A stretch of 64,000 bases of DNA. Source: Denitratisoma oestradiolicum (GTDB lineage: Bacteria; Pseudomonadota; Gammaproteobacteria; Burkholderiales; Rhodocyclaceae). Location: positions 3,948,001 through 4,012,000 of the forward strand of contig NZ_LR778301.1 of assembly GCF_902813185.1 (NCBI RefSeq). The letters are read 5' to 3'. Numbering within the stretch: the first letter of the stretch is position 1; each line of letters opens with the position of its first letter. Positions 42,139-56,524 of this stretch are shown here, piece by piece. The notes under the pieces are model-generated. The model made no database searches. It was not told the origin of the DNA and worked only from the letters and a program-made list of their open reading frames with translations. The translations under genes were made by a program, and so were the position numbers.

Positions 42139-43752
42139 ATGGATAACCGACGTCTGATCCTTCTACTGGTCTTCAGCTTTTCCATCCTGATGCTCTGGGA
42201 TGCCTGGCAAAAACACACCATGCCCAAGCCGCAGGTGGCAACGGTGACCAATTCCGGGTCTGCGGCGGTGCCGGCGCCGACGCTTTCCGATGCGACTCCG
42301 GCGGTAGTTCCTGGCGCCACTATGGCAGCGTCGGCCAGTACGGATGTTCCCCGAACGGTGATTCGAACCGACCTGCTGACCGCCGAAATCTCGGCCCAAG
42401 GGGGGGATCTGAGCCGCCTGGAACTGAACAAGCATCTGGCCACCGGCGACACCAGCAAGAATTTCGTGCTGTTCGAGTCGGATGGAACCCATGTTTATCT
42501 GGGGCAGGGTGGGTTGATCGGTGAGGGACTGCCCAATCACAAGACACTCTGGCGCTTGATTCCTGGTTCGGTGGAGCTGAAGGAGGGTCAGGACAGTGTG
42601 CAGGTCAGCCTGGAGGCCCCAGCGGGCGAGGGCTCGGTGGTCAAGACCTATACCTTCCATCGGGGCAGTTACCTGATCGATGTGGCCTATGAGATCAGAG
42701 GCAATGCCCGCGCCGATCATGCCTATTTCCAGACCCTGCGTGACGGCAAGCTGATCGAGGGTGCGGGTGGCGCCATGGGGGTCAGTACCTTCACCGGCCC
42801 CGCGGTCTATACGGAGGAGGGAAAGTTCCAGAAGGTCGCTTTCGAGGATATCGCCAAGGGCAAGCACAAGCATGTGACCAAGGCCAAGGATGGCTGGATC
42901 GCCATGGTGCAGCATTACTTCGTCTCGGCCTGGCTGCCTCAGGAAAGCAGTGAGCGGGAGTTCTATACCCGCAAGCTGGGGGATGATCTCTACGCTGCCG
43001 GCGTGATCCTGCCGGTGGCCGATGGCAAGGTCCAGGCCCGACTCTATGCCGGGCCCCAGGAGCAGGCCAAGCTGAAGCAGATTGCCCCTGGTCTGGAACT
43101 GGTGGTGGACTACGGCTGGCTGACAGTGATCGCTTCGCCGATCTTCTGGATGCTGGAACTGCTGCACAAGGTGATAGGCAACTGGGGCTGGTCCATCATC
43201 GCCCTGACGGTGTTGATCAAGCTGGCCTTTTTCCCCCTCTCGGCCGCAAGCTACAAGTCCATGGCCAAGATGAAAGTGGTGACACCCAAGCTGATGCGGC
43301 TGAAGGAGCTGTATGCGGATGACCGGGCACGGCTGAATCAGGAAATGATGGATCTCTACAAGAAGGAAAAGATCAATCCCCTGGGCGGCTGCCTGCCGAT
43401 CCTGATCCAGATTCCGGTATTCATTGCTCTTTACTGGGTGCTGCTGGGCGTGGTGGAAATGCGCAATGCCCCCTGGCTGGGCTGGATCGTGGACCTATCC
43501 ACCAAGGACCCCTATTACGTGCTGCCCCTGATCATGGGCGCCACGATGCTGATCCAGACCAGGCTGAATCCGACGCCGCCGGATCCGATGCAGGCCAAGG
43601 TGATGATGATCATGCCCGTCGTGTTTACCGGTATGTTCCTGTTCTTTCCTTCGGGACTGGTGCTCTACTGGATCGTCAATAACGTGCTGTCCATCGCCCA
43701 GCAGTGGCAGATCACGCGGATGATCGAGGGCGGTGAAAAGAAAGCCGCCTAG
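42139..43752 (+). CDS. yidC: membrane protein insertase YidC
   Basis: The 537-residue insertase begins [19 protein letters not shown], an N-terminal membrane anchor. A large periplasmic domain (about 60-340) follows, then the core: [49 protein letters not shown] and the last helices. It inserts membrane proteins including the ATP synthase subunits encoded 6 kb downstream. The ATG at 42139 was chosen over an upstream codon inside yidD. mnmE starts inside its last codons. Confidence 0.96.
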   Translation: MDNRRLILLLVFSFSILMLWDAWQKHTMPKPQVATVTNSGSAAVPAPTLSDATPAVVPGATMAASASTDVPRTVIRTDLLTAEISAQGGDLSRLELNKHLATGDTSKNFVLFESDGTHVYLGQGGLIGEGLPNHKTLWRLIPGSVELKEGQDSVQVSLEAPAGEGSVVKTYTFHRGSYLIDVAYEIRGNARADHAYFQTLRDGKLIEGAGGAMGVSTFTGPAVYTEEGKFQKVAFEDIAKGKHKHVTKAKDGWIAMVQHYFVSAWLPQESSEREFYTRKLGDDLYAAGVILPVADGKVQARLYAGPQEQAKLKQIAPGLELVVDYGWLTVIASPIFWMLELLHKVIGNWGWSIIALTVLIKLAFFPLSAASYKSMAKMKVVTPKLMRLKELYADDRARLNQEMMDLYKKEKINPLGGCLPILIQIPVFIALYWVLLGVVEMRNAPWLGWIVDLSTKDPYYVLPLIMGATMLIQTRLNPTPPDPMQAKVMMIMPVVFTGMFLFFPSGLVLYWIVNNVLSIAQQWQITRMIEGGEKKAA

Positions 43753-45082
43753 CGACACCATTGCCGCCATCGCCACGGCACCGGGGCGTGGCGGCATAGG
43801 CGTGGTCCGGGTCAGCGGCCCGGATCTGGCGCCTTTTGCCGAGGTGCTTTGCGGGCGCCGACCCGAGGCCCGACGGGCTCTCTTGAGCAGCTTCCGGGAT
43901 GAGCAGGGCATGGCCATCGACCAGGGCATCCTGCTTTATTTTCCGGCGCCCCATTCTTTTACCGGCGAAGACGTACTGGAACTCCAGGGCCATGGCGGAC
44001 CCCTGGTGATGCAATTGTTGCTCTCCCGCTGCCTGGCCCTGGGGGCCCGGGTTGCGGAGCCGGGGGAGTTCTCCCGTCGCGCCTTTCTCAATGACAAGCT
44101 GGACCTGGCCCAGGCCGAGGCCGTGGCGGACCTGATCGAGGCCGGTACGGCTGCCGCTGCCCGTTCCGCGATGCGTTCCCTGAGCGGGGAATTTTCCCGC
44201 GCTGTTCATTCCCAGGTGGAGCGGCTGATTGAATTGCGCCTGCTGGTGGAAGCGACCCTGGATTTTCCCGACGATGAGATCGACGTTATCCGGGACACCG
44301 ATGCGGCGGCCCGGCTGGCATCCCTGGGCGCCGATCTGGCGGCCTTGCGGGCGCGGGCGCGGCAGGGCAGCCTGTTGCGCAGCGGGCTCCATGTGGTGCT
44401 GGCAGGGCTGCCCAACGCCGGCAAGTCTTCCTTGCTCAATCGTCTGGCGGGGGAGGAGCGGGCTATCGTCACCGAAGTGGCTGGCACCACCCGCGACGCC
44501 CTGCGTGAAACCATCCAGATCGAGGGTATTCCCCTGCACGTGATCGACACCGCCGGCCTGCGGGAGACCGAGGACGTGGTGGAGCGGATCGGTGTTGAAC
44601 GGACTTGGCGCGAGATCGAACGGGCCGACGCGGTATTGCATCTGGTCGATGCGCGCACCGGGGTGACCCCGGCTGACCGTGTCATTGCGGTTCGGCTGCC
44701 CGGCGGTAACCGCCGCCTGGTGCTGCACAACAAATGCGACCTGGCCCATCTTCCGCCAGCCCGTTGGGAGGAGGGGGGGCAGGTGCATTTGCGCCTGTCG
44801 GCCAAGTCTGGTGCCGGCATCGACCTGTTGCATGACGAGTTGCTGCGCATGGCTGGCTGGCAGGGCCACGGCGAAGATGTGATCCTGGCCCGGGAGCGTC
44901 ACCTGGAGGCCCTGGCCGAGGCCCAGTTGCGACTGGATGCGGCGACGGGTCAGTTGGGACGGATCGAGTTGTGCGCAGAAGAGTTGCGCCTGGCTCAGGA
45001 GGCCCTGTCCCGGATTACCGGAGAGTTCACTCCGGACGACCTGCTCGGAGCGATTTTCTCCCGGTTTTGTATTGGCAAATAG
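43733..45082 (+). CDS. mnmE: tRNA uridine-5-carboxymethylaminomethyl modification GTPase MnmE
   Basis: The 449-residue GTPase, with MnmG, modifies the wobble uridine of certain tRNAs. The N-terminal folate-binding domain starts [21 protein letters not shown]. The G domain has [24 protein letters not shown] and NKCD. The protein ends FCIGK, the conserved C-terminus with its functional Cys. It uses a GTG start overlapping yidC by 20 bp. Its stop codon touches the first parS-like site. Confidence 0.96.
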   Translation: MKRKPPSDTIAAIATAPGRGGIGVVRVSGPDLAPFAEVLCGRRPEARRALLSSFRDEQGMAIDQGILLYFPAPHSFTGEDVLELQGHGGPLVMQLLLSRCLALGARVAEPGEFSRRAFLNDKLDLAQAEAVADLIEAGTAAAARSAMRSLSGEFSRAVHSQVERLIELRLLVEATLDFPDDEIDVIRDTDAAARLASLGADLAALRARARQGSLLRSGLHVVLAGLPNAGKSSLLNRLAGEERAIVTEVAGTTRDALRETIQIEGIPLHVIDTAGLRETEDVVERIGVERTWREIERADAVLHLVDARTGVTPADRVIAVRLPGGNRRLVLHNKCDLAHLPPARWEEGGQVHLRLSAKSGAGIDLLHDELLRMAGWQGHGEDVILARERHLEALAEAQLRLDAATGQLGRIELCAEELRLAQEALSRITGEFTPDDLLGAIFSRFCIGK

Positions 45083-45095
45083 TTTCACGTGAAAC
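45082..45095. promoter_or_regulatory. parS centromere-like site 1
   Basis: GTTTCACGTGAAAC is a perfect 14-bp palindrome matching the core of the bacterial parS consensus bound by ParB. It overlaps the mnmE stop codon, 2.6 kb upstream of parAB. Confidence 0.9.
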
Positions 45096-45108
45096 CATTG
45101 GGGCAGTG

Positions 45109-45122
45109 GTTTCACGTGGAAC
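45109..45122. promoter_or_regulatory. parS centromere-like site 2
   Basis: GTTTCACGTGGAAC differs from the palindromic parS core by one base and lies 13 bp after site 1, within the mnmE-mnmG gap. Paired sites close to the origin are typical of ParB loading. Confidence 0.85.
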
Positions 45123-45185
45123 AGGTGGCTTCGATTTTGTCGGTGGGAAGCGTATGATTGCGCCTCTTTTTCTCCGCTTCCCGTG

Positions 45186-47075
45186 ATGTTGTATCCCACC
45201 CGTTTTGATGTGATTGTTGTTGGCGGCGGCCATGCCGGCACCGAAGCTGCCCTGGCGGCGGCGCGGGCCGGGGCCAACACCTTGCTGCTGACGCACAACA
45301 TCGAGACCCTTGGGCAGATGTCCTGCAATCCCTCCATTGGTGGTATCGGCAAGGGGCATCTGGTCAAGGAGGTGGATGCCCTGGGCGGCGCCATGGCGGC
45401 CGCCACTGACGAGGCTGGTATCCAGTTCCGCATTCTTAATGCCTCCAAAGGGCCGGCAGTGCGCGCCACTCGGGCCCAAGCCGACCGCCTGCTCTACAAA
45501 CAGGCGATTCGCAGTCGCCTGGAGAATCAACCAGGGTTGACCTTGTTCCAGCAGGCGGTGGACGATCTCACCCTGGAAGGCGACCGAGTGAGCGGGGTGG
45601 TAACCCAGATCGGCATCCGTTTCGAGGCCGCTGCGGTGGTGCTGACCGCCGGTACCTTCCTTAATGGTCTGGTTCATGTGGGGCTGGAGAATTTCCGCGC
45701 CGGTCGCTTCGGTGATCCCCCTTCGATCTCCCTGGCCCAGCGCCTGCGGGAGTTGCAATTGCCGGTGGGCCGGCTCAAGACCGGCACGCCGCCGCGTCTG
45801 GATGGCCGTACCATCGATTTCTCGGTGATGGAACCTCAGCCTGGCAATGATCCGGTCCCGGTGTTTTCCTTCCTGGGCTCGGCCGCTCAGCATCCGCGCC
45901 AGGTGCCCTGCTGGATCACCCACACCAATGCCCGCACCCACGACATCATCCGCGCCGGGCTGGACCGTTCGCCGATGTTCACCGGGGTGATCGAGGGGGT
46001 CGGACCTCGCTATTGTCCCTCCATCGAGGACAAGATCCATCGCTTCGCCGGCAAGGACAGCCATCAGGTGTTCATGGAACCCGAGGGGCTGAACACCCAT
46101 GAAATCTACCCTCAGGGCGTCTCCACCAGCCTGCCCTTCGATGTGCAGCTGGCCCTGGTACGCTCCATCCGGGGTCTGGAGAATGTTCATATCCTGCGCC
46201 CGGGCTACGCCATCGAATACGATTATTTCGATCCCCGCAACCTGAAGGCGTCCCTGGAAACCAAGTCCATCGCCGGGCTGTTCTTCGCCGGCCAGATCAA
46301 CGGCACCACCGGCTATGAGGAGGCCGCCGCCCAGGGGCTGCTGGCTGGCGTCAATGCCGCCCGCTACTGCCGGGAGCTGACTCCCTGGTGCCCGCGCCGG
46401 GATCAGGCCTATCTGGGGGTGCTGGCCGACGATCTGATCACCCGGGGCGTCTCCGAGCCCTATCGGATGTTCACCAGCCGTGCCGAATATCGGCTCTCCC
46501 TGCGGGAGGATAACGCCGACCTGCGCCTGACCGAGATCGGCCGGGAACTGGGCCTGGTGGATGAGGTGCGCTGGACCGCCTTCTGCCGCAAGCGGGAAGC
46601 CATCGCCCGGGAGGTGGAGCGGCTCAAGGCCACCTGGGTCAATCCGCGCTTGCTGCCCGAAAGTGAGGCCTGCCGGGTGCTGGGCAAGCCCATGGAGCGG
46701 GAATATCGCCTGTTCGATCTGCTGCGCCGCCCCGAGGTCTCCTACGCCAGCCTGCTGACCCTGCCGGATGCCGGGGTGGCCCTGGAGGATGCCCAAGTGG
46801 TGGAACAGGTCAGCATCCAGGCCAAATACCAGGGCTATATCGATCGTCAGCAGGACGAGGTGGAAAAAGCCCTGGCCAATGAAACCCTGGCCCTGCCGGT
46901 GGATCTGGATTATGGGGAGGTGCGTGGCCTATCCATTGAGGTGCAGCAGAAGCTGAACCAGCACCGGCCGGAAACCCTGGGTCAGGCCTCCCGTATCCAG
47001 GGGGTGACGCCGGCGGCGATTTCCCTGCTGCTGGTTCACCTCAAGCGGCGCTTACCTCGGGAGGGTGCCGCTTGA
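45186..47075 (+). CDS. mnmG: tRNA uridine-5-carboxymethylaminomethyl modification enzyme MnmG (GidA)
   Basis: The 629-residue FAD enzyme works with MnmE. The FAD-binding site is [12 protein letters not shown] near residue 13, followed by [24 protein letters not shown]. The C-terminal region ends with [13 protein letters not shown]. The ATG at 45186 is preferred over the GTG one codon earlier. It overlaps rsmG by TTGA, and the parS sites lie in its leader. Confidence 0.96.
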   Translation: MLYPTRFDVIVVGGGHAGTEAALAAARAGANTLLLTHNIETLGQMSCNPSIGGIGKGHLVKEVDALGGAMAAATDEAGIQFRILNASKGPAVRATRAQADRLLYKQAIRSRLENQPGLTLFQQAVDDLTLEGDRVSGVVTQIGIRFEAAAVVLTAGTFLNGLVHVGLENFRAGRFGDPPSISLAQRLRELQLPVGRLKTGTPPRLDGRTIDFSVMEPQPGNDPVPVFSFLGSAAQHPRQVPCWITHTNARTHDIIRAGLDRSPMFTGVIEGVGPRYCPSIEDKIHRFAGKDSHQVFMEPEGLNTHEIYPQGVSTSLPFDVQLALVRSIRGLENVHILRPGYAIEYDYFDPRNLKASLETKSIAGLFFAGQINGTTGYEEAAAQGLLAGVNAARYCRELTPWCPRRDQAYLGVLADDLITRGVSEPYRMFTSRAEYRLSLREDNADLRLTEIGRELGLVDEVRWTAFCRKREAIAREVERLKATWVNPRLLPESEACRVLGKPMEREYRLFDLLRRPEVSYASLLTLPDAGVALEDAQVVEQVSIQAKYQGYIDRQQDEVEKALANETLALPVDLDYGEVRGLSIEVQQKLNQHRPETLGQASRIQGVTPAAISLLLVHLKRRLPREGAA

Positions 47076-47692
47076 CGCCGGCCGAAACCCTGCACCAGGG
47101 ACTTGCCGCCCTGTCCCTTGGCCTGCCTGCCGAGGCCGAGCCCCGTCTGCTGGCCTACCTGGAGCTGCTGAAGAAATGGAACCGGGCCTACAACCTGACG
47201 GCAATCCGGGACGAGGGCGAGATGATTACGCATCATCTGCTCGATTCTCTTAGTCTGGCGCCCTATCTGACCGAAGTGCATAACCTTGCCGACATAGGCA
47301 GTGGTGCCGGTCTGCCCGGCATTCCCCTGGCCATTGCCCGGCCTGGCCTGGCAATCACCTCGGTGGAGACCGTACAGAAAAAGGCCGCTTTCCAGCAACA
47401 GGCCCGGATAGAGCTGAAACTGGAAAATTTCACCATGCATTGCGGACGGGTGGAGCGCTTTGAGGGACAATTCGAGGCCGTGACCTCCCGCGCCTTTGCC
47501 GAACTGGCGGATTTTGCCCGTTTGGCCGGCCATCTGGTGGCCGAGGGAGGGCGCCTGTTGGCCATGAAAGGTCTGTTCCCCGAGGCAGAAATCGCCCGTC
47601 TTCCCGCTCCTTGGCGGATGACGGAGAGTTATCCGTTGCTTGTGCCTGGCCTGAAGGCTGAAAGACATTTAATCGTGCTGGAGAGAAGCTGA
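47072..47692 (+). CDS. rsmG: 16S rRNA (guanine-N7) methyltransferase RsmG (GidB)
   Basis: The 206-residue enzyme methylates G527 of 16S rRNA. The N-terminus includes [14 protein letters not shown], and the SAM site is [20 protein letters not shown]. It starts at a TTG that overlaps the mnmG stop. parA follows two bases after its stop, the conserved order. Confidence 0.95.
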   Translation: MTPAETLHQGLAALSLGLPAEAEPRLLAYLELLKKWNRAYNLTAIRDEGEMITHHLLDSLSLAPYLTEVHNLADIGSGAGLPGIPLAIARPGLAITSVETVQKKAAFQQQARIELKLENFTMHCGRVERFEGQFEAVTSRAFAELADFARLAGHLVAEGGRLLAMKGLFPEAEIARLPAPWRMTESYPLLVPGLKAERHLIVLERS

Positions 47693-47694
47693 CG

Positions 47695-48474
47695 ATGCAT
47701 ATCTTCGCCATCGCCAACCAAAAGGGCGGAGTGGGCAAGACCACCACCAGTGTCAATCTGGCGGCAGCCCTGGCCCAGCAGGGGCAACGCACCCTGCTGG
47801 TGGATCTGGACCCCCAGGGCAATGCCACCATGGGCAGTGGCGTGGACAAGGGCAGCCTGGCTTGCTCGGTCTATCAGGTTCTGCTTGGATTGAACGAACT
47901 GGCCGATGCCCGGGTTGGCTCTCCCAGTGGCGGTTACGATGTGGTGCCGGCCAATCGGGATCTGGCCGGTGCCGAGGTGGAGATGGTAAGTCTGGAGCAG
48001 CGCGAGGTGCGCCTCAAGCGGGCGCTTCAGGCCCACCGGCAGGAATATGACTTTGTCCTGATTGATTGTCCCCCATCCCTGTCGATGCTGACCCTGAACG
48101 GCCTGTGCGCCGCCCACGGGGTGATCATTCCCATGCAGTGTGAGTACTATGCCCTGGAAGGCCTGTCCGATCTGGTGAATACCATCAAGAAGGTCCATGC
48201 CAACCTGAACCGGGAGTTGCGCATCATCGGCCTGCTGCGGGTCATGTTCGACCCACGCAGCACCTTGTCGAAACAGGTCTCGGATCAGTTGGAGCAGCAT
48301 TTTGGCGACAAGGTGTTCAAGACCGTGGTGCCGCGCAACGTGCGTCTGGCCGAGGCCCCCAGCTACGGCATACCCGGGGTGGTGTTCGACAAGGGCTCCA
48401 AGGGCGCCCAGGCCTATCTGACATTCGCCGCCGAAATGATCGAGCGGGTAAAAATCTGGAAGGAAGAACAATGA
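47695..48474 (+). CDS. parA: chromosome-partitioning ATPase ParA
   Basis: The 259-residue deviant Walker ATPase begins MHIFAIANQKGGVGKTTTSV with the P-loop KGGVGKTT. Further typical segments are VDLDPQGNATMGSGV and LIDCPPSLSMLTLNGL. It segregates the origin region with ParB. Its stop overlaps the parB start by ATGA. Confidence 0.96.
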   Translation: MHIFAIANQKGGVGKTTTSVNLAAALAQQGQRTLLVDLDPQGNATMGSGVDKGSLACSVYQVLLGLNELADARVGSPSGGYDVVPANRDLAGAEVEMVSLEQREVRLKRALQAHRQEYDFVLIDCPPSLSMLTLNGLCAAHGVIIPMQCEYYALEGLSDLVNTIKKVHANLNRELRIIGLLRVMFDPRSTLSKQVSDQLEQHFGDKVFKTVVPRNVRLAEAPSYGIPGVVFDKGSKGAQAYLTFAAEMIERVKIWKEEQ

Positions 48475-49319
48475 ATCCGCCAAAGCTGAAGGGGCTCGGA
48501 CGGGGTTTGGATGCGCTGCTGGCGGCCAACAATGCCCCCGAGAGCAGTCGTCAGGAAACCCTGCCGGTGAGCAACCTGCAACCGGGCAAATACCAGCCCC
48601 GGACCCGCATGGATCCCGGTTCCCTGGAGGAGCTGGCGGCCTCCATCAAGTCCCAGGGCCTGATCCAGCCCATCTCGGTGCGTCCGGTGGGCGGTGGTCG
48701 CTATGAAATCATCGCCGGTGAGCGGCGCTGGCGGGCTTCCCAGATTGCTGGGATGATCGAGGTACCGGTACTGATCCGGGATATTCCCGACGACGCGGCC
48801 CTGGCCATGTCCCTGATCGAGAACATCCAGCGGGAGGACCTCAATCCTCTGGAGGAGGCGGCAGGCCTGCAACGCCTGATCGACGAATTCGGCATGACCC
48901 ACCAGCAGGCTGCCGATGCCGTGGGGCGTTCCCGTCCGGCCGCCACCAACCTGCTGCGCCTGCTGCATCTGGCCAAGCCGGCCCAGGACATGCTGATGGC
49001 TGGCGACATTGAAATGGGCCATGCCCGAGCTCTGTTGCCCCTGCCCAAGACGGAGCAAGGCCGGGTGGCGGCACTGGTGGTGGATAAAGGCTTCTCGGTG
49101 CGCGAAACCGAGCGCATTGTTAATCGGGAACTGCATCCGGTGGAGAAAAAAGCCACCGACCGGGGGGCTGATCGTGATCTGCTGCGTCTGGAGGAGGAGC
49201 TTTCCGATGGTCTGGGTGCCATGGTCAAGATCGCTGCCAACCGCAAGGGAGCCGGCGCCCTCACCATCCGTTTCTCCAGCCTGGATCAACTGGACGGGAT
49301 TCTGGCCCGGTTGCGCTGA
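48471..49319 (+). CDS. parB: chromosome-partitioning protein ParB
   Basis: The 282-residue parS-binding protein has the CTPase domain motif GERRWRAS, a helix-turn-helix segment MTHQQAADAVGRSRPAATNLLRLL, and a C-terminal dimerisation region. The target palindromes are present at 45082-45122. Its gene lies directly before the ATP synthase promoter. Confidence 0.96.
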   Translation: MNPPKLKGLGRGLDALLAANNAPESSRQETLPVSNLQPGKYQPRTRMDPGSLEELAASIKSQGLIQPISVRPVGGGRYEIIAGERRWRASQIAGMIEVPVLIRDIPDDAALAMSLIENIQREDLNPLEEAAGLQRLIDEFGMTHQQAADAVGRSRPAATNLLRLLHLAKPAQDMLMAGDIEMGHARALLPLPKTEQGRVAALVVDKGFSVRETERIVNRELHPVEKKATDRGADRDLLRLEEELSDGLGAMVKIAANRKGAGALTIRFSSLDQLDGILARLR

Positions 49320-49373
49320 CAATGGTCATCTATAAGATATATATTGAAAGTGTTGGCGAATTGGTGCCCGGAT

Positions 49374-49402
49374 TTGACTTCGGCCGTCTTAAGCCGTATA
49401 TT
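49374..49402 (+). promoter_or_regulatory. sigma-70 promoter of the ATP synthase operon
   Basis: TTGACT (49374-49379) is followed after 17 bp by TATATT (49397-49402), a near-consensus pair. The transcript would begin about 40 bp before atpI. Confidence 0.75.
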
Positions 49403-49448
49403 CCCGCCCCTTTGGCGTGGTCGGACCTGCTCAAAGGGAAACAGGGGC

Positions 49449-49784
49449 GTGCATAAAGTCCTGTTCCTGCAATTCGTGGCGGTGGTCCTGGTAACGGCAA
49501 TTGCCGGTTTTTGGGTCGGCACGCGGGGGGCGGTTTCCGCATTGATCGGTGGCGCTTCCTACTTCCTGCCCAATCTGGCCTTTGTTCTACGCCTGAAAAT
49601 CGCGGCCGCCAGCGGCCGCGCCAGCACGGCGACCTTTTTTGCTGCTGAGTTTTTCAAGGTTGTCGCGACGATCGGAATTCTTGCCCTGGCGCAGCGATAT
49701 TTCGACGTGCATTGGCTGTCACTGCTCGTCGGTCTGTTCGCGGCGCTGAAGGCGAACTTATTTGCATTTTTGCTAAAGACTTGA
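49449..49784 (+). CDS. atpI: ATP synthase subunit I
   Basis: The 111-residue protein starts at a GTG and has four hydrophobic segments, with [22 protein letters not shown] and [21 protein letters not shown]. This AtpI layout assists c-ring assembly. The longer ORF from 49344 begins upstream of the promoter and is rejected. atpB follows two bases after its stop. Confidence 0.85.
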   Translation: MHKVLFLQFVAVVLVTAIAGFWVGTRGAVSALIGGASYFLPNLAFVLRLKIAAASGRASTATFFAAEFFKVVATIGILALAQRYFDVHWLSLLVGLFAALKANLFAFLLKT

Positions 49785-49786
49785 AT

Positions 49787-50653
49787 ATGGCGACCGGTCA
49801 CGAAGAAGCTGCCGCCCAGGCACCCAAGGCGGGCGATTACATTGTCCACCACCTCACCCACTTCAATTCCACAGGGCATAAACAGGCCGACATCATCGAT
49901 TTTTCGGTGATCAACGTTGATACCCTGTTCTATTCGGTGACTCTCGGCCTGATCACCGTCTTCCTGCTCTGGCTGGCGGCGCGCAAGGCCACGTCCGGCG
50001 TGCCCGGCCGCTTTCAGGCGGCGGTGGAGTTCATGGTGGAGATGGTCTCCGACCAGGCCAAGGGCATCATTCACTCGGCGGAGTCCCGCAAGTACGTGGC
50101 ACCCCTGGCTTTGACCGTATTCGTCTGGGTATTCCTGATGAACGCCATGGACTTCCTGCCCCTCGACGTGCTGCCCAATATCTGGCAGGCGATTACCGGC
50201 GACCATCACGCCTACATGCGCGTGGTACCCACCGCCGACCTCAACGCTACCCTCGGCATGTCCATCGGTGTGCTGCTGCTGTGCATCTACTACAACGTCA
50301 AGATCAAGGGCTTCGGCGGCTGGGTCCATGAGCTGTTCACCGCGCCCTTCGGCAGCCATCCGGTGCTCTATCCGATCAACTTCGCCATGCAGTTGATCGA
50401 ATTCGCCGCCAAGACCATCTCCCACGGCATGCGGTTGTTCGGCAACATGTATGCGGGTGAGCTGGTGTTCATGCTGATCGCCCTGATGGGTGCGGCCTGG
50501 TCCGCCGATGGTACCGGGGTGGCACTGTGGATCGGCCAGGTGCTGGCCGGGTCCGTTTGGGCCATCTTCCACATCCTGATCGTGGTGTTGCAGGCCTTCA
50601 TCTTCATGATGCTGACCCTGGTCTATATCGGCCAGGCCCATGAAGGTCATTGA
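49787..50653 (+). CDS. atpB: ATP synthase subunit a
   Basis: The 288-residue membrane subunit forms the proton half-channels. It contains the essential-Arg helix region [20 protein letters not shown], with that Arg in the conserved position. The ATG at 49787 ([11 protein letters not shown]) was chosen over upstream codons inside atpI. It belongs to the eight-gene Fo-F1 operon. Confidence 0.95.
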   Translation: MATGHEEAAAQAPKAGDYIVHHLTHFNSTGHKQADIIDFSVINVDTLFYSVTLGLITVFLLWLAARKATSGVPGRFQAAVEFMVEMVSDQAKGIIHSAESRKYVAPLALTVFVWVFLMNAMDFLPLDVLPNIWQAITGDHHAYMRVVPTADLNATLGMSIGVLLLCIYYNVKIKGFGGWVHELFTAPFGSHPVLYPINFAMQLIEFAAKTISHGMRLFGNMYAGELVFMLIALMGAAWSADGTGVALWIGQVLAGSVWAIFHILIVVLQAFIFMMLTLVYIGQAHEGH

Positions 50654-50679
50654 TTTCGCAGTCCCCTTTTTAACCTTAA

Positions 50680-50949
<270 letters not shown>

Positions 50950-50986
50950 TCGCTTCCCTTAAACACGCTTTTAAGGAGCGAATACC

Positions 50987-51457
50987 GTGAATCTGAACGC
51001 AACGCTGTTTGCCCAGCTGGTTGTGTTCTTCGTGTTGGCCTGGGTCACGATGAAGTTCGTGTGGCCCCCCATCATGAAGGCACTGGACGAGCGGGCGCAG
51101 AAGATCGCCGACGGGCTCGCGGCTGCGGACAAGGCAAAAGCCGATCTGGTCCACGCGGAAAAAAAGGCTACCGACGAGCTGCGCCGTGCACGCGAGTCCG
51201 CTGCCGATCTGCGCGTTGGTGCCGAGAAGCAGACTGCCCAGCTTCTGGACGAAGCCCGTGCCGAAGCTGCGCGCATCGTCGCCGCTGCTCGTGAAGCCGC
51301 CGAAACCGAAGCCGCCGCTGCTTCCCAGCGTGCCAAGGAGGCCCTGCGCGAGCATGTGGCCCAACTGGCTGTGGCCGGAGCCGAGAAGATTCTCCGCAAG
51401 GAGATCAACGCCCAGGTCCACGCTGATCTGCTGGCCCAACTCAAGTCGGAGCTCTGA
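50987..51457 (+). CDS. atpF: ATP synthase subunit b
   Basis: The 156-residue stator subunit has one N-terminal membrane helix ([23 protein letters not shown]). A long charged Ala/Glu/Lys coiled coil follows it. It starts at a GTG with TAAGGAG upstream. It links Fo to F1 together with the delta subunit encoded next. Confidence 0.95.
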   Translation: MNLNATLFAQLVVFFVLAWVTMKFVWPPIMKALDERAQKIADGLAAADKAKADLVHAEKKATDELRRARESAADLRVGAEKQTAQLLDEARAEAARIVAAAREAAETEAAAASQRAKEALREHVAQLAVAGAEKILRKEINAQVHADLLAQLKSEL

Positions 51458-51463
51458 TCCGCC

Positions 51464-52009
51464 ATGGCCGAGAACGTCACCCTGGCGCGTCCCTACGCAG
51501 AGGCCGCGTTCCAGTTGGCCAAGGGCGCCGGTAACGGCGCTGCCCTGGCTGCCTGGTCCCAGTCCCTGGGGCGCATGGCGGCCGTGGCCGCCGCGACGGA
51601 GATGGGCGAGTGCATCGCCAGTCCCCGCCTGATGCCCGAGCAACTGGCCAAGTTATTCACCGACGTGGTCGGTGAGGGACTTTCGGCCGAGCAGCAGAAC
51701 TTTGTCCGTGTCCTGGTGGATAACGAACGGCTGACTTTCCTGCCGGAAATCGCCCAACTGTTCGATGAGTTGAAGAACAGCCACGAAGGCAGCAAGGATG
51801 CCGACGTGGAGTCGGCCTTCCCCATGGACGATGCCGCCTTGCAGGTCCTCGTGGCCGATCTCGAGCGCAAGTTCAACTGCAAGATCAAGGCGACTGTCCG
51901 CACCGTGCCTGAACTGATTGGCGGTGTCCGCATCGCCATCGGCGACGAAGTCATCGACGCATCCGTCCGCGGCAAGCTTGCCGCCATGGCCACCGCGCTA
52001 AAGAATTAG
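51464..52009 (+). CDS. atpH: ATP synthase subunit delta
   Basis: The 181-residue stator subunit begins [16 protein letters not shown] and ends with the conserved [19 protein letters not shown]. It joins subunit b to the top of the alpha3-beta3 head. It lies six bases after atpF and ten before atpA. Confidence 0.95.
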   Translation: MAENVTLARPYAEAAFQLAKGAGNGAALAAWSQSLGRMAAVAAATEMGECIASPRLMPEQLAKLFTDVVGEGLSAEQQNFVRVLVDNERLTFLPEIAQLFDELKNSHEGSKDADVESAFPMDDAALQVLVADLERKFNCKIKATVRTVPELIGGVRIAIGDEVIDASVRGKLAAMATALKN

Positions 52010-52019
52010 GAGCAATTCC

Positions 52020-53558
<1,539 letters not shown>

Positions 53559-53586
53559 TCCTTAAACCCTTTTAAGGAGAGCGATC

Positions 53587-54462
53587 ATGGCAGTCGGAAA
53601 AGAGATCCGCACCAAGATCAAGAGCGTCCAGAACACCAAGAAGATCACCAAGGCCATGGAGATGGTGGCCGCCTCCAAGATGCGCAAGGCGCAGGAACGG
53701 ATGCGGGCCGCCCGCCCCTACAGCGAGAAAATTCGCCGTCTGGCGGCCAACCTCTCCCAGGCCAACGTGACCGACTATCGCCATCCCTTCCTGGTCAAGC
53801 GGGAACCGGTGAAGCGGGTCGGCGTGATCCTGGTGACCACGGACAAGGGCTTGTGCGGCGGCCTGAACACCAACATCCTGCGCCTGCTGTTGAGCAACAT
53901 GCGGCAATGGGAACAAGACGGCGTGAGCGACATCCGCGCCACCTGCATCGGCAACAAGGGTCTCGGCTTCGTCCAGCGCATGGGCGGCAAGGTCGTTTCC
54001 CATGTCACCCAACTGGGCGATACGCCCCATCTGGAAAAACTGATCGGACCCATCAAGGTCATGATCGACGCCTTCCAGAACGACGAGCTGGATGCCGTGT
54101 ATGTGGCCTACACCCGCTTCATCAACACCATGAAGCAGGAACCAGTGATCGAGCAGTTGCTGCCCCTCACGGGCGAGCGGCTCGGTACTCCCGACGGCTC
54201 CTGGGATTACCTCTACGAGCCGGACGCCCAGACCGTGATCGACGATCTGCTGGTGCGCTACGTGGAAGCCCTGATCTATCAGGCCGTGGCCGAGAACATG
54301 GCTTCCGAGCAGAGCGCGCGGATGGTGGCCATGAAGTCCGCCACCGACAACGCCGGCAACGTGATCAAGGAACTGCAACTGGTTTACAACAAGGCCCGGC
54401 AGGCGGCGATCACCAAGGAGATTTCCGAGATCGTCGGCGGTGCGGCGGCTATTGCGGGCTGA
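53587..54462 (+). CDS. atpG: ATP synthase subunit gamma
   Basis: The 291-residue central shaft subunit begins with the conserved [27 protein letters not shown]. It ends in [20 protein letters not shown], the antiparallel coiled-coil ends inside the head. A TAAGGAG site precedes it. Confidence 0.97.
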   Translation: MAVGKEIRTKIKSVQNTKKITKAMEMVAASKMRKAQERMRAARPYSEKIRRLAANLSQANVTDYRHPFLVKREPVKRVGVILVTTDKGLCGGLNTNILRLLLSNMRQWEQDGVSDIRATCIGNKGLGFVQRMGGKVVSHVTQLGDTPHLEKLIGPIKVMIDAFQNDELDAVYVAYTRFINTMKQEPVIEQLLPLTGERLGTPDGSWDYLYEPDAQTVIDDLLVRYVEALIYQAVAENMASEQSARMVAMKSATDNAGNVIKELQLVYNKARQAAITKEISEIVGGAAAIAG

Positions 54463-54474
54463 TCAGCGGGTTAA

Positions 54475-55899
<1,425 letters not shown>

Positions 55900-55952
55900 T
55901 GAGGGCTGAGGGCTTCCGGGCCTTTACTCTTCACTCCTCACGGAGTACAAAT

Positions 55953-56375
55953 ATGGCAATGACCATTCATGTAGACGTCGTCAGCGCGGAAGAGTCCATC
56001 TTCTCCGGTCTGGCAGAATTCGTGACCCTCCCCGGTGAAGCCGGCGAGTTGGGGATTCTGCCTGGCCACATGCCGCTGATGACCCGGATCAGGCCGGGTG
56101 CCGTGCGCCTGAAACTGCCTCACGACAAGGAAGAGCTGATCTTCGTCGCCGGCGGCATGCTGGAGGTGCAACCGGGGCTGGTGACCGTGCTGGCGGATAC
56201 CGCCATCCGGGGCCGTGACCTGGACGAAGCCAAGGCCATGGAAGCCAAGCGCAAGGCCGAGGAGTCCATGCACGACCGGGGCTCCGAAATGGACTATGCC
56301 CGTGCCCAGGCCGAACTGGCCGAAGCCGTGGCACAACTGGCGGCCATTCAGCGACTGCGCAAGCACGGCCACTGA
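55953..56375 (+). CDS. atpC: ATP synthase subunit epsilon
   Basis: The 140-residue subunit begins [19 protein letters not shown] with the beta-sandwich typical of epsilon ([19 protein letters not shown]). A two-helix C-terminus can inhibit hydrolysis. The ATG at 55953 follows CGGAG; the longer ORF upstream overlaps atpD. It closes the operon before the terminator. Confidence 0.95.
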   Translation: MAMTIHVDVVSAEESIFSGLAEFVTLPGEAGELGILPGHMPLMTRIRPGAVRLKLPHDKEELIFVAGGMLEVQPGLVTVLADTAIRGRDLDEAKAMEAKRKAEESMHDRGSEMDYARAQAELAEAVAQLAAIQRLRKHGH

Positions 56376-56390
56376 ATCTGCTTGTCCGAC

Positions 56391-56428
56391 ACGACAAAAA
56401 AGGCAGCCTCGGCTGCCTTTTTTGTCGT
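56391..56428 (+). terminator. rho-independent terminator of the ATP synthase operon
   Basis: An 18-bp perfect stem (arms ending GGCAGCC and GGCTGCC around TC) contains an A-run on one side and a T-run on the other. It can therefore act in both directions. It starts 16 bp after atpC. Confidence 0.92.
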
Positions 56429-56524
56429 CTGCATCAGCGATAGTCGGGGAAGGGGGCGTGTATTGCCACGGCCACACGGAATATCGTTTATAAATAGAGT
56501 CCTGCAATCTTCAAGGGTCTGCTC

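Noticed and set aside
45027..46796. A 589-residue minus-strand ORF opposite mnmG
   Set aside because: It is the antisense shadow of mnmG with repetitive low-complexity composition.
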